Below, piece after piece: positions 19,111 to 27,427 of a stretch of DNA of 43,776 nt. The notes under the pieces were generated by a model. It saw only the letters and a list, made by a program, of their open reading frames with translations. It made no database searches and was not told the origin of the DNA. This stretch comes from Flavobacteriales bacterium (GTDB lineage: Bacteria > Bacteroidota > Bacteroidia > Flavobacteriales > ECT2AJA-044), in the NCBI GenBank assembly GCA_021296215.1, contig JAGWBA010000012.1, positions 1 to 43,776 on the forward strand, given 5' to 3'. The position numbers were made by a program, and so were the translations under genes. Each line of letters starts with the position of its first letter. The stretch's first letter is position 1.

Positions 19111-19118
19111 TAGTTTTG
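19111..19118 (+). promoter_or_regulatory. -7 box (TAGTTTTG) for the symporter operon
   Basis: TAGTTTTG fits TAnnTTTG, and five bases (GGGTC) separate it from the ATG at 19124. The arrangement mirrors the box at 19093-19100 on the other strand; the two start codons are only 35 bases apart. Confidence 0.5.
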
Positions 19119-19123
19119 GGGTC

Positions 19124-20857
19124 ATGCATTTATCGAACCTCGACTGGACCCTCTTGGTCGCCTTTTTCGCGATCTCTACGGCGATTGGCCTGTATTTCAG
19201 AAAACGCGCAGGCAAAAGTCTGGCCGAATTCTTTCTCGGAGGACGTCAATTCCCCTGGTATTTGGCCGGTGTTTCGATGGTAGCGACCACCTTTGCCGCC
19301 GATACTCCACTTGCCGTAACCGAACTCGTTGGTCAGCACGGTATCTCCGGAAACTGGCTTTGGTGGAGCTACCTCATGGGCGGAATGCTCACTACGTTTT
19401 TCTTTGCTCGGTTATGGCGACGGGCCGAAATCCTCACAGAGGTCGAATTCATTGAGTTGCGCTATTCGGGTATGGCCGCTGCTTTCCTACGCGGGTTCAA
19501 GGCCGTATACCTCGGGCTCTTTATGAACGTACTCGTCATCGGCTGGGTGAACCTGGCATTGATGTCCCTGTTACAGGTATTCTTCGGACTTAGCGAAGGA
19601 ACTGCACTGCTCTACACGGCCGGAGCCATGCTCATTGCCGCCGGCTACAGCTCACTCAGCGGGCTTTGGGGCGTGGCAGTGACAGATGCCTTGCAATTCG
19701 TAATCGCTATGACCGGAACGGTCGTATTGGGCATTTTAGTCCTAAAATCTCCCGAGATCGGAGGCCTCGAGGGCCTCACCCAAAAGGTTCCCGATTGGAG
19801 CCTGGAATTTTTTCCGCGCCTCAACGGCGCGATGGATACCGCCCGTGCCCTATCGATCTCATTCGGTACCTTTTTGGCTTACGTCGGTATGCAGTGGTGG
19901 GCGAGCTGGTACCCGGGAATGGAACCCGGTGGTGGTGGTTACGCCGCTCAACGTATGATGAGCGTTAAAAAAGAAGAAGACGCCCTGTACGCCACCCTTT
20001 TCTTTCAGATCGCTCACTACTGCCTGCGACCATGGCCATGGATATTGGTCGGACTCTCGGCTATGGTTCTATATCCCGAGTTGAGCGACGGTGACCTCAA
20101 ACTAGGTTACGTGATGGCCATGCGCGATTACCTCCCCAACGGCTGGCGCGGGCTCTTATTGGTGGCCTTTTTTGCCGCTTACATGAGCACGATCAGCACC
20201 CAACTGAACTGGGGCGCCGGATACTTGGTGAACGACGGATTCAAGAGGTTCATCCGGCCGCAGGCCGAAGAAAAAGAACTCGTGCGGGTGAGTCGAATCA
20301 CGACCATTGTACTGATGCTCATTGCCTTGTACGCTACTACCCAAATGGAGAGCATCAGCGGGGTGTGGAGCTTTTTAATCGAGTGTGGAGCCGGGCTCGG
20401 AGGCGTGCTGATACTGCGCTGGTACTGGTGGCGAATCAACGCCTGGAGCGAGATCAGTGCCACGCTGACACCGATCGCAGCTTATGCCTTGGCTCATTTC
20501 GCTTTCGACTGGGTGTTCCCGAACTCGTTCTTTTTTACGGTCGGACTCACAACCGTGGTATGGTTGGTCGTCACCTTCGTTACTCGTCCCGAAAGCAAGG
20601 AACACCTACAGGCCTTCGTAGATCGCGTGCGGCCCGGTGGATGGTGGCCTCAAGCCGGTGAGGATCAAGAACGTCCGCGAATGGGATACCTGTTCATGGC
20701 CTGGATCGGTGCTGTTGTGCTCACCTATTCCATACTGTTTGCCACCGGAAAATGGCTACTTTTCGGCTTCGATGACGCTGTGGTGTATTTGATCTCGGCT
20801 GCGGTCGGATTCATAGCTCTGCGATTCGCAATGAAAAAAACGACAATTTTGCAGTGA
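19124..20857 (+). CDS. Sodium:solute symporter (SSS/SLC5 family)
   Basis: A 577-residue integral membrane transporter of the SSS family, with 13-14 predicted helices. It couples solute import to the sodium gradient. The N-terminus holds the family's helix 1 and the FFLGGRQFPWYLAGVSM element near residues 35-52. The core includes NWLWWSYLMGG and the helix 8 region LLLVAFFAAYMSTISTQLNWGAGYL, which carries the conserved Na+-site serines/threonines. The substrate is not evident; relatives carry sugars, amino acids or organic acids. I chose the ATG at 19124 because of the adjacent promoter box; an in-frame ATG at 19106 lies upstream of that box. The stop overlaps the next ATG by one base. Confidence 0.93.
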   Translation: MHLSNLDWTLLVAFFAISTAIGLYFRKRAGKSLAEFFLGGRQFPWYLAGVSMVATTFAADTPLAVTELVGQHGISGNWLWWSYLMGGMLTTFFFARLWRRAEILTEVEFIELRYSGMAAAFLRGFKAVYLGLFMNVLVIGWVNLALMSLLQVFFGLSEGTALLYTAGAMLIAAGYSSLSGLWGVAVTDALQFVIAMTGTVVLGILVLKSPEIGGLEGLTQKVPDWSLEFFPRLNGAMDTARALSISFGTFLAYVGMQWWASWYPGMEPGGGGYAAQRMMSVKKEEDALYATLFFQIAHYCLRPWPWILVGLSAMVLYPELSDGDLKLGYVMAMRDYLPNGWRGLLLVAFFAAYMSTISTQLNWGAGYLVNDGFKRFIRPQAEEKELVRVSRITTIVLMLIALYATTQMESISGVWSFLIECGAGLGGVLILRWYWWRINAWSEISATLTPIAAYALAHFAFDWVFPNSFFFTVGLTTVVWLVVTFVTRPESKEHLQAFVDRVRPGGWWPQAGEDQERPRMGYLFMAWIGAVVLTYSILFATGKWLLFGFDDAVVYLISAAVGFIALRFAMKKTTILQ

Positions 20858-21585
20858 TGGAATGGTTTAAATCTTGGTTCGACACCCCATACTACCACTT
20901 GCTTTATCGCAATCGGAACGATGAGGAGGCACAGGGATTCATCGATCGGTTACTCGAATATTTGAACGTATCAAAAGAAGCGCGCGTTCTGGATGTCGCA
21001 TGCGGAAAAGGGCGTCATGCCATCTATATGAACGAAAAAGGATTCAATGTCACTGGAATCGACCTGTCGGAACACAGCATCATGGAGGCAAAGGAATCCG
21101 AGAATGATCGACTTCGTTTTTTCGTACGCGACATGCGTAAGCCTTTGAAACACGAGTACGATGTAATTCTGAACATGTTCACCAGCTTTGGCTACTTCGA
21201 GAACAGGAACGAAAACCGCATCAGTATTAATCACCTGGCCAAGGCCCTCCACCCGGACGGCTGTTTGGTGGTCGATTTCCTGAACAGTAAAAAAGCTCAG
21301 TTACAGCTCGTACACCGCGAAAAAAAGACCGTAGACGGTATCGATTTCTTTATTGAACGTGAGTTCACGGGCGAATCCTTCATAAAACGCATTCGTTTTA
21401 TGGCTGATGGGGAGGAACAGGAGTTTCAGGAACAGGTGCAGGCGCTGACACTGGCTGACTTTAAAGAGTGTTTCGAAGATGCAGGGCTACAGATCGTCGA
21501 TACGTTTGGCGATTACGATCTCGGACCCTTTCACGCCTTGAATTCGGACCGTTTGATCCTCATCGCTATAAAGACCGCCGTATGA
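20857..21585 (+). CDS. Class I SAM-dependent methyltransferase
   Basis: A 242-residue Rossmann-fold methyltransferase. Motif I is VLDVACGKGRHAIYM (44-58) and the acidic motif II residue is Asp69 in VTGIDLSEHS. Motif IV is DVILNMFTSFGYF, typical of a family with a SAM-binding domain followed by a small beta-rich extension (about 150-215). The acceptor substrate is unknown. It starts one base into the symporter stop codon (TGATG), with a GTG one codon earlier as an alternative, and ends overlapping the ZIP transporter ATG. The three genes are thus a tightly coupled operon. Confidence 0.88.
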   Translation: MEWFKSWFDTPYYHLLYRNRNDEEAQGFIDRLLEYLNVSKEARVLDVACGKGRHAIYMNEKGFNVTGIDLSEHSIMEAKESENDRLRFFVRDMRKPLKHEYDVILNMFTSFGYFENRNENRISINHLAKALHPDGCLVVDFLNSKKAQLQLVHREKKTVDGIDFFIEREFTGESFIKRIRFMADGEEQEFQEQVQALTLADFKECFEDAGLQIVDTFGDYDLGPFHALNSDRLILIAIKTAV

Positions 21586-22292
21586 CCATAGCCCTGCTCC
21601 TACTTGCGGTGGTTCTTGGTGTTGCAGGAGCCTTTGTGTTTCCGGCTGAAGGAAAGGGGCTCAAGTATTTCACAGCCTTTAGCGGTGGATTGCTCCTATC
21701 TATATCTTTCTTGGAACTGCTTCCCGAAAGCTTCAAGGAATTGGGTAGTTCGGTCGGATTCTGGATCCTGGCAGGTTTCTTTCTACAGATCATACTCGAC
21801 TTTTTCTCCAAAGGCCTAGAGCACGGTCACGTTCATCTCGATGACAAAGAGCACGGCCGCGTCCCTTACTTGCTCCTAGTCGGTTTATACCTGCACGCCC
21901 TGCTCGAAGGGATGTCTTTACACGAACACGCATCGGGCGATATTCTCTCACGCGATCACAACCACGGATTGCTGTGGGGTATCGTGGTGCACAAGATCCC
22001 CGTAGCCCTGATCCTATTCCAATTCCTGCGGGTCAAGCAAATCAAATGGCCCGGACTCTTTGTATTGATGGCCATTTTCGCCCTCATGAGTCCGCTGGGC
22101 AGGTTCATGTCCGAATATGTGCAAGCCCTGAACTCGGCTCTGCCGAAAGTCAAAGCCCTGGTCGTGGGCATCTTCCTGCATATCGCTGCTACGATTCTGT
22201 ACGAGTCGACCGAATCGCATAGATTCAATGCCCTCAAGTTATTTGCTGTGGGTATCGGCCTTGCGGCCGGATGGGCAACTGTAGCCTTTTAG
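21582..22292 (+). CDS. ZIP-family metal transporter
   Basis: A 236-residue membrane protein with about eight helices, importing divalent metals such as zinc. A histidine-rich cytosolic loop, HGHVHLDDKEH (81-91), lies between helices 3 and 4, as in ZIP proteins. The helix 4 metal site HNxxxDG is replaced by HALLEG (105-110) and the helix 5 HExPH by HKIP (137-140). Both sites thus keep the histidine but lose part of the binuclear centre, so metal preference may differ from classic ZIPs. The open frame extends upstream, but the ATG at 21582, overlapping the preceding stop in ATGA, matches the first helix. Confidence 0.88.
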   Translation: MTIALLLLAVVLGVAGAFVFPAEGKGLKYFTAFSGGLLLSISFLELLPESFKELGSSVGFWILAGFFLQIILDFFSKGLEHGHVHLDDKEHGRVPYLLLVGLYLHALLEGMSLHEHASGDILSRDHNHGLLWGIVVHKIPVALILFQFLRVKQIKWPGLFVLMAIFALMSPLGRFMSEYVQALNSALPKVKALVVGIFLHIAATILYESTESHRFNALKLFAVGIGLAAGWATVAF

Positions 22293-22334
22293 TCGACCTA
22301 TATCGCATAAAGACTATTTATCGAAGATTAACAC

Positions 22335-22356
22335 GGCCCGAGTCGCTTACTGGGCT
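22335..22356 (+). other. Imperfect hairpin between the ZIP gene and ahpC
   Basis: GGCCC-(G)-AGT pairs with ACT-GGGCT around a five-base loop, giving eight pairs with one bulged G and one G-T pair. There is no clear U-tract after it. It lies ten bases upstream of the ahpC -7 box, so it could be a weak terminator for the symporter operon or part of an operator. Apart from this and the promoter box, the 120-base gap shows nothing. Confidence 0.3.
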
Positions 22357-22365
22357 ATCATTTGC

Positions 22366-22373
22366 TAATTTTG
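22366..22373 (+). promoter_or_regulatory. -7 box (TAATTTTG) for ahpC
   Basis: TAATTTTG fits TAnnTTTG and gives a leader of about 35 bases. The leader ends in an A-rich stretch (AAAAACAAAAACATA) directly before the ATG, the usual translation enhancer in Bacteroidota highly expressed genes. Confidence 0.5.
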
Positions 22374-22411
22374 GGTCGCACAATTAAGTATAACTCAAAA
22401 ACAAAAACATA

Positions 22412-23044
22412 ATGGGTGTTTTAGTAGGAAAAAAAGCTCCTTCATTCAAGGCTGCTGCCGTAATCAACGGAGAAGAGATCGTTGAGGATTTCTCTCTCGA
22501 CCAATTCATCGGAAAGAAATACGTGATCTTGTTCTTCTATCCGAAGGATTTCACCTTCGTTTGCCCAACTGAATTGCATGCATTCCAAGCTCGTTTGGCT
22601 GATTTTCAGTCAAAAGACGTTGAGATCGTTGCCGTTTCTACCGATACGGAGCAATCGCACTGGGGATGGTTGCAAATGAGCAAAGATCACGGTGGTATCC
22701 AAGGAGTTACTTACCCGGTAGTTGCCGATACGAACAAAACCATCGCGAGCAATTACGATGTGTTGGCCGGTGAATACTTTTACAACGAGAACAACGAGTT
22801 GGAAGCCGACGGAGAGTTGGTAGCTTACCGCGGATTGTTCCTGATCGACAAGGAGGGAACGGTTCAGCACCAAATCGTCAACAACATGCCACTTGGACGT
22901 AATGTCGACGAGGCTATGCGTATGGTCGATGCATTGAAATTCTTCGAAGAAAAAGGAGAAGTATGCCCGGCTAACTGGAGCGAAGGAAAAGAAGGAATGA
23001 AAGACACTCACGACGGAGTGGCTAGCTACCTCGCTTCGCACTAA
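22412..23044 (+). CDS. ahpC: Typical 2-Cys peroxiredoxin (AhpC/Prx1 group)
   Basis: A 210-residue peroxidase that reduces hydrogen peroxide and organic hydroperoxides. The peroxidatic cysteine is Cys51 in DFTFVCPTELHAF, and the resolving cysteine is Cys185 in GEVCPANW of the C-terminal tail. Conserved RGLFLIDKEG closes the active site. No ahpF follows, so electrons probably come from a thioredoxin, perhaps the WCGNC protein at 23858-24175. Codon use and the A-rich leader suggest high expression. A terminator follows directly, so it is monocistronic. Confidence 0.97.
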   Translation: MGVLVGKKAPSFKAAAVINGEEIVEDFSLDQFIGKKYVILFFYPKDFTFVCPTELHAFQARLADFQSKDVEIVAVSTDTEQSHWGWLQMSKDHGGIQGVTYPVVADTNKTIASNYDVLAGEYFYNENNELEADGELVAYRGLFLIDKEGTVQHQIVNNMPLGRNVDEAMRMVDALKFFEEKGEVCPANWSEGKEGMKDTHDGVASYLASH

Positions 23045-23064
23045 GCGTTATAAAACAATTCGAG

Positions 23065-23092
23065 AGCCCGTGCGTTGAGCGTGGGCTTTTTT
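23065..23092 (+). terminator. Intrinsic terminator of ahpC
   Basis: AGCCCGTGC pairs with GCGTGGGCT (nine pairs, two of them G-T) around a five-base loop GTTGA, followed by a T6 tract that starts at the last stem base. It ends ahpC before tpx. Confidence 0.85.
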
Positions 23093-23125
23093 ATGCTAGA
23101 ATAATCCCAAAACACCCTTTTCACA

Positions 23126-23626
23126 ATGGCTGAAATCAAACTAGGAGAAAACACCGTACATACCTCCGGAAACCTTCCTGAAGTGGGCGGAGACGCTCCG
23201 GACGCTACGTTGGTCGCGCAAGACCTGAGTGAAGTCGTTCTGAGTAGCTACACCGGTAAACGTGTAGTTCTCAACATCTTCCCTTCGATCGACACGGGCG
23301 TTTGCGCCGCGTCGGTCCGCAAGTTCAACGAAGAAGCTGCCGGTTTGGATAACACGGTAGTCGTTAATGTTTCTGTAGATCTTCCATTCGCTCTTAAGCG
23401 ATTCTGCGGAGCTGAGGGAATCGAAAACGCAGTAAGCCTATCGGCATTCCGCCACGACTCATTCGAAAACGGATATGGCGTTACCATGATCGACGGCAAA
23501 ATGAAAGGCTTCTTCTCACGCGCCGTTGTGGTAGTAGATGAAAAAGGGGACGTGCTCCATACGGAACAAGTCCCCCAGATCGGTCAGGAACCAAACTACG
23601 AAGCTGCCTTAGCAATACTTAGTTGA
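23126..23626 (+). CDS. tpx: Thiol peroxidase Tpx (atypical 2-Cys peroxiredoxin)
   Basis: A 166-residue lipid-hydroperoxide peroxidase. The peroxidatic cysteine is Cys60 in PSIDTGVCAASVRKFN, and the resolving cysteine Cys94 in RFCGAEGIEN sits on helix 3, as in E. coli Tpx. Length equals the family norm. It is cytoplasmic and normally reduced by thioredoxin. It follows the ahpC terminator and has no exact TAnnTTTG box in the short spacer. Its last eight bases overlap the convergent small gene at 23619. Confidence 0.97.
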   Translation: MAEIKLGENTVHTSGNLPEVGGDAPDATLVAQDLSEVVLSSYTGKRVVLNIFPSIDTGVCAASVRKFNEEAAGLDNTVVVNVSVDLPFALKRFCGAEGIENAVSLSAFRHDSFENGYGVTMIDGKMKGFFSRAVVVVDEKGDVLHTEQVPQIGQEPNYEAALAILS

Positions 23627-23855
23627 TCGAGTTTCGAACCTTTTTTGTGAAGGCGCGGAGGGCTTCTTTTTCCTCCGTGCCTTTTTCTATTTGCTCCTTG
23701 ATCCAAATGGCTACAAAGACATTGGTGAGCTGATCACCTTCGTCTACTCCACCTACTTCAATTTCCGGAGTCTCGCCCTCTTCAATAGCCGCTTCGGCTT
23801 TTCTAAGCGTATCCAGATCGTACTCGAGCAATGCTTTAATGGCTGGTATCTTCAT
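23619..23855 (-). CDS. Small conserved protein, DUF6952-like
   Basis: A 78-residue acidic helical protein (MKIPAIKALLEYDLDTLRKA to FTKKVRNSIN). I recall it as a Bacteroidota-restricted family, probably DUF6952, often next to a thioredoxin gene as here; the family number is from memory. There is no signal peptide, membrane segment or cysteine. It begins two bases after the thioredoxin stop, so the two are co-transcribed. It may be a partner or regulator in thiol redox, but no function is known to me. Confidence 0.75.
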   Translation of the reverse strand: MKIPAIKALLEYDLDTLRKAEAAIEEGETPEIEVGGVDEGDQLTNVFVAIWIKEQIEKGTEEKEALRAFTKKVRNSIN

Positions 23856-23857
23856 GA

Positions 23858-24175
23858 TTATCGGTTTTCGTCAATGATCTTCCGTATATACTCTTCCTTG
23901 CTGCTGGAGCTTCCCTCAACGAGCTCTCCATTCTTGAAAAAGGCCATGAACGGTAAATTGTCTACTCCGGCCATTTTACGCTTCTCCGGATTCTCTTCGG
24001 CATTTACATCGAGAAAAAGAACGTCCTGCATCTCTTCCTCGTTACTCACGCGCTTGTACTTCGGAGCGAACAGACGGCAATTTCCACACCAGTCGGCGTA
24101 GAACTTCACCACTACATTCTCGTTGTCTCCCAACAGGGAGTTAAAATCTTGATCGGTTGCTGTTTGTACTGCCAT
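23858..24175 (-). CDS. Thioredoxin
   Basis: A 105-residue cytoplasmic thioredoxin. The active site is W29-C-G-N-C33 in KFYADWCGNCRLF, with asparagine in place of the usual proline, and the cis-proline loop is NLPFMAFF. It is a likely electron donor to the two peroxiredoxins beside it. It has its own promoter at 24202-24209 and leads the two-gene unit with the small DUF protein. Confidence 0.93.
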   Translation of the reverse strand: MAVQTATDQDFNSLLGDNENVVVKFYADWCGNCRLFAPKYKRVSNEEEMQDVLFLDVNAEENPEKRKMAGVDNLPFMAFFKNGELVEGSSSSKEEYIRKIIDENR

Positions 24176-24201
24176 TTCGATTCCTTTTAAATTGAACGTT
24201 A

Positions 24202-24209
24202 CAAAAATA
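24202..24209 (-). promoter_or_regulatory. -7 box (TATTTTTG) for the thioredoxin gene
   Basis: Minus-strand TATTTTTG fits TAnnTTTG, with a TTG exactly 16 bases upstream. The leader would be about 20 bases. The same TTG-N16-TAnnTTTG layout appears before the T9SS gene and prfC. Confidence 0.55.
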
Positions 24210-24274
24210 CGTCGGTTACACCTTTCAACATCGTATTATTGAATGTTCGTATCGATGAACTATAAACGCCCTTT

Positions 24275-25549
24275 ATGAAGCCATACCCTTTTAAATACAT
24301 CATTTATACTGCAGCCGTTATTCTTACTGCATGTTCATCCAACAACTCTGAATCAGTAGCTGAAGTCGATGCCGCATACTCGGAAGTTTCTCGGCCTGCG
24401 GCCGGATATTGGAGAGGGGTTCTCGAGCTGAGCGATACGGTGACGCGTGAACTCCCGTTTCAATTCGTGATGGACGGAACCGGTAACGATCAAACCATGG
24501 TGATCCAAAATGCTGGTGAAGCGATCGTTTTGAACAAGATCGTTGAAAAGAACGACAACCTGGAGATCGTATGGCCTGTGTTCGAGAGCGGGTTTGTGGT
24601 GTCGACAAGCGATTCAACGATGTCGGGCTATTGGTACGATTTGAGTCGGGGCACCGATTATAAAATACCCTTCAATGCTCAACTCGGTTCTACGATGAGA
24701 TTTCCGATAAGTGGCCAGCCAGCCGAAAGGCTGTCCGGAAAATGGCGCACCCACTTCGGAAACGACGAAGCCAACGCACTCGGCATCTTCAACATGAATC
24801 AGCACGTGGTCATGGGAAGCTTCGCCACGGAAACCGGCGATTACCGCTACTTGGAAGGCGTTGTTGTCGGCAACCAGTTCAAGTTGTCGACGCTCGATGG
24901 CGCCCATGCATTCTTGTTCGAAGGGACCATCGACGGCGATAGCTTATGGGGAACTTTCTACAGCGGTGACCACTACAGTGAGCCATTCTACGCCGTTCTC
25001 GACGACGGGTTCACCCTTCGTGATGCCAATGAACTCACCTTTTTGAAAGAGGGCTATGAAAGCATCTCGTTCGCGTTTCCGTCCGTGAATGGCGATACGG
25101 TCCGATTATCCGACCCTGAATTTGAGCACAAAGCGGTGATCGTTCAACTTTTTGGCTCGTGGTGTCCGAATTGTATGGACGAGACCAAGTACCTCGTCGA
25201 CCTCTATGAAGAAGAGTACAACAACGGATTGCGGGTCGTGGGGCTGGGCTTCGAACGACATTCCGATTACGAGCGAGCCTCGCGAGCGGTGATCAAAATG
25301 CGGCAAGATCTACTTATTCCTTATCCCCTTCTCATTGCCGGTCGGGCCAGTAAAACCGAAGCCGCGGAGAAACTTCCGATGCTGAATCACATTATGAGTT
25401 TTCCGACGGCGATCGTTTTGGATCGAAACCATAATGTGGTTGGAATCCATACCGGTTTTTACGGCCCGGGAACAGGAACGTACTACAAGGAGTTCAAAAA
25501 GGAATTCGAGGAGATGGTCGATAAGGCCTTGGCAAGGCGACCCATTTAA
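24275..25549 (+). CDS. TlpA-like thioredoxin-fold lipoprotein
   Basis: A 424-residue lipoprotein. The lipobox LTAC places the lipid-anchored cysteine at Cys20. A beta-rich N-terminal region (about 40-260), with repeats such as LSGKWRTHFG and LFEGTIDGDSLWGTFY, precedes a redoxin domain (about 275-424). Its active site is W296-C-P-N-C300 in FGSWCPNCMDETKY, with the cis-proline in SFPTAIVLD. It probably reduces disulfides at the outer face of a membrane, or in a dedicated periplasmic client. It is divergent from the cytoplasmic thioredoxin gene 99 bases away and ends at a strong hairpin. Confidence 0.9.
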   Translation: MKPYPFKYIIYTAAVILTACSSNNSESVAEVDAAYSEVSRPAAGYWRGVLELSDTVTRELPFQFVMDGTGNDQTMVIQNAGEAIVLNKIVEKNDNLEIVWPVFESGFVVSTSDSTMSGYWYDLSRGTDYKIPFNAQLGSTMRFPISGQPAERLSGKWRTHFGNDEANALGIFNMNQHVVMGSFATETGDYRYLEGVVVGNQFKLSTLDGAHAFLFEGTIDGDSLWGTFYSGDHYSEPFYAVLDDGFTLRDANELTFLKEGYESISFAFPSVNGDTVRLSDPEFEHKAVIVQLFGSWCPNCMDETKYLVDLYEEEYNNGLRVVGLGFERHSDYERASRAVIKMRQDLLIPYPLLIAGRASKTEAAEKLPMLNHIMSFPTAIVLDRNHNVVGIHTGFYGPGTGTYYKEFKKEFEEMVDKALARRPI

Positions 25550-25554
25550 ACGTC

Positions 25555-25580
25555 GAAACCACGGCTTGCACCGTGGTTTC
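25555..25580 (+). terminator. Hairpin terminator after the TlpA-like gene
   Basis: GAAACCACGG and CCGTGGTTTC form a perfect ten-base stem around a CTTGCA loop six bases after the stop codon. The T-run is inside the stem end rather than after it, so it could work in both directions. Confidence 0.7.
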
Positions 25581-25764
25581 TATCGCGATCGATTAATAGA
25601 CAAAACATCAACGAGTAACCTTCATTCGCGGCGTTTTGAGGACATCGATTTCGTTCAAAAAAAACGAATTGAGAAAGACATTGAAACACCATAAACCTTT
25701 CTCAAGCTGCCCAAATATACAAATATTCGGGAATTATAAAAGTCATTGTCCGAAAAAAAAAGAG
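25581..25764. other. AT-rich intergenic region before prfC
   Basis: About 185 bases with no gene that I can support. It contains two A-runs (near 25658 and 25752), and TTG at 25746-25748, which is 16 bases before the prfC -7 box. I see no conserved RNA structure. Confidence 0.5.
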
Positions 25765-25772
25765 TACTTTTG
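25765..25772 (+). promoter_or_regulatory. -7 box (TACTTTTG) for prfC
   Basis: TACTTTTG fits TAnnTTTG with TTG 16 bases upstream. The ATG at 25797 lies 24 bases downstream. Confidence 0.55.
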
Positions 25773-25796
25773 CGGGCCTGGAACTATCGCTAGACC

Positions 25797-27383
25797 ATGG
25801 GTTTTAAAGAGGAAATTAGCCGACGTAGGACATTTGCCGTGATCAGTCACCCCGATGCCGGAAAAACGACCTTGACGGAAAAATTACTGCTCTTTGGAGG
25901 GGCTATTCAAGTGGCCGGTGCTGTTAAATCGAACAAGATCAAAAAAAGCGCTACTTCTGACTTCATGGAGATCGAAAGACAGCGTGGTATATCCGTGGCA
26001 ACATCGGTCATGGGGTTCGAGTATCAGGACAAAAAGATCAATATTCTCGACACACCGGGTCACCAGGATTTCGCCGAAGACACGTACAGAACGTTGACCG
26101 CGGTGGATAGTGTGATCGTGGTTATCGACGTAGCGAAAGGGGTCGAGACCCAAACAGAAAAACTGGTGAAGGTGTGCCGCATGCGCAACACGCCGGTGAT
26201 CGTCTTCATCAACAAGCTGGACCGTATGGGTAAAGACGCTTTCGACCTCCTCGACGAGATCGAAGAAAAGCTCGGCCTTACCGTTTCTCCTTTGAGCTGG
26301 CCCATTGGCATGGGACAAGAGCTAAAAGGCGTTTATAGCCTGTTTGAAAAGCAAGTGGTGCTTTATTCTGCCCACGGGAAGCAAGAGGCCAACAGTTCAG
26401 TGGTCATTGATGATTTGGCGGACAACAGACTTGACGAGTTGGTTGACCCGCACTTCGCCAACACCCTTCGGAATGAGTTGGAATTAGTTCAAAGCGTATA
26501 CCCGGACTTCGGCGTCGAGGAATACCGAAAGGGCGCCATTTCTCCGGTGTTCTTTGGATCGGCGATCAACAACTTTGGAGTGCGTGAACTGCTCGATTGC
26601 TTTATTGAGCTGGCTCCCCCACCACAGCCCACCAAGACCGAAGAACGGTTGGTGGACCCGGGCGAAAAGAACTTCGCCGGATTCGTTTTCAAGATCCATG
26701 CGAACATGGATCCAAAACACCGGGATCGAATCGCGTTCGTAAAAGTGTGCAGTGGAAACTTCAAGAGAAACACGAATTACCTGCACGTGCGTCACGGAAA
26801 ACAACTCAAATTCTCGAACCCAACTTCTTTCATGGCCGAGAAGAAAGAGATCGTTGACCTCTCGTACCCGGGAGATATCATGGGTTTGCACGATACGGGA
26901 AACTTCAAGATCGGAGACACACTAACGGAGGGCGAAGAGCTGCACTTCACCGGTATTCCAAGCTTCTCGCCTGAGCAATTCAAGGTGATCGAGAATGCCG
27001 ACCCTATGAAGTACAAGCAACTGGCCAAGGGTATTGAGCAGTTGATGGACGAAGGGGTTGCCCAGCTGTTCAACATGAAGCAGAACAACCGCAAGGTCAT
27101 TGGTACGGTCGGACAATTACAGTTCGAAGTGATTCAATACCGCCTGGAACACGAATATGGAGCTAAGTGTCGGTACGAGCCTATAAATGTTCATAAAGCC
27201 GTCTGGATCTCAGGGTCGAAGCAGGATTTGGACGAGTTTACAAAGCAGAAGTATCGGAACATGGCCGAAGACAAAGAAGGTCGTCTTGTTTTCATGGCCG
27301 ATACCGCCTTTGCTCTTCAAATGGCACAAGACAAATTTCCGGATGTGAAGTTTCATTTCACATCGGAATTCGAAACGGCTTAA
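25797..27383 (+). CDS. prfC: Peptide chain release factor 3
   Basis: A 528-residue translational GTPase that recycles RF1/RF2 from the ribosome after peptide release. G1 is [10 protein letters not shown] (about 18-27), the G2 region is [13 protein letters not shown]3 is DTPGHQDF, and G4 is NKLDR. The domain II/III region continues to a C-terminus without the domain IV found in EF-G, which separates it from fusA. Length matches E. coli RF3 (529). It begins at an ATG with its own promoter and is followed 44 bases later by the GCS2-like gene on the same strand. Confidence 0.97.
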   Translation: MGFKEEISRRRTFAVISHPDAGKTTLTEKLLLFGGAIQVAGAVKSNKIKKSATSDFMEIERQRGISVATSVMGFEYQDKKINILDTPGHQDFAEDTYRTLTAVDSVIVVIDVAKGVETQTEKLVKVCRMRNTPVIVFINKLDRMGKDAFDLLDEIEEKLGLTVSPLSWPIGMGQELKGVYSLFEKQVVLYSAHGKQEANSSVVIDDLADNRLDELVDPHFANTLRNELELVQSVYPDFGVEEYRKGAISPVFFGSAINNFGVRELLDCFIELAPPPQPTKTEERLVDPGEKNFAGFVFKIHANMDPKHRDRIAFVKVCSGNFKRNTNYLHVRHGKQLKFSNPTSFMAEKKEIVDLSYPGDIMGLHDTGNFKIGDTLTEGEELHFTGIPSFSPEQFKVIENADPMKYKQLAKGIEQLMDEGVAQLFNMKQNNRKVIGTVGQLQFEVIQYRLEHEYGAKCRYEPINVHKAVWISGSKQDLDEFTKQKYRNMAEDKEGRLVFMADTAFALQMAQDKFPDVKFHFTSEFETA

Positions 27384-27427
27384 ATCAATTCCATTTTTCC
27401 TATTTTGCCGGTATTCAAGCCGGAAAT

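Noticed and set aside
25434-25842. Short plus-strand frames (86 and 68 codons) around 25434-25842
   Set aside because: They overlap the TlpA-like gene, a terminator hairpin and the prfC start, and encode low-complexity sequence without motifs.
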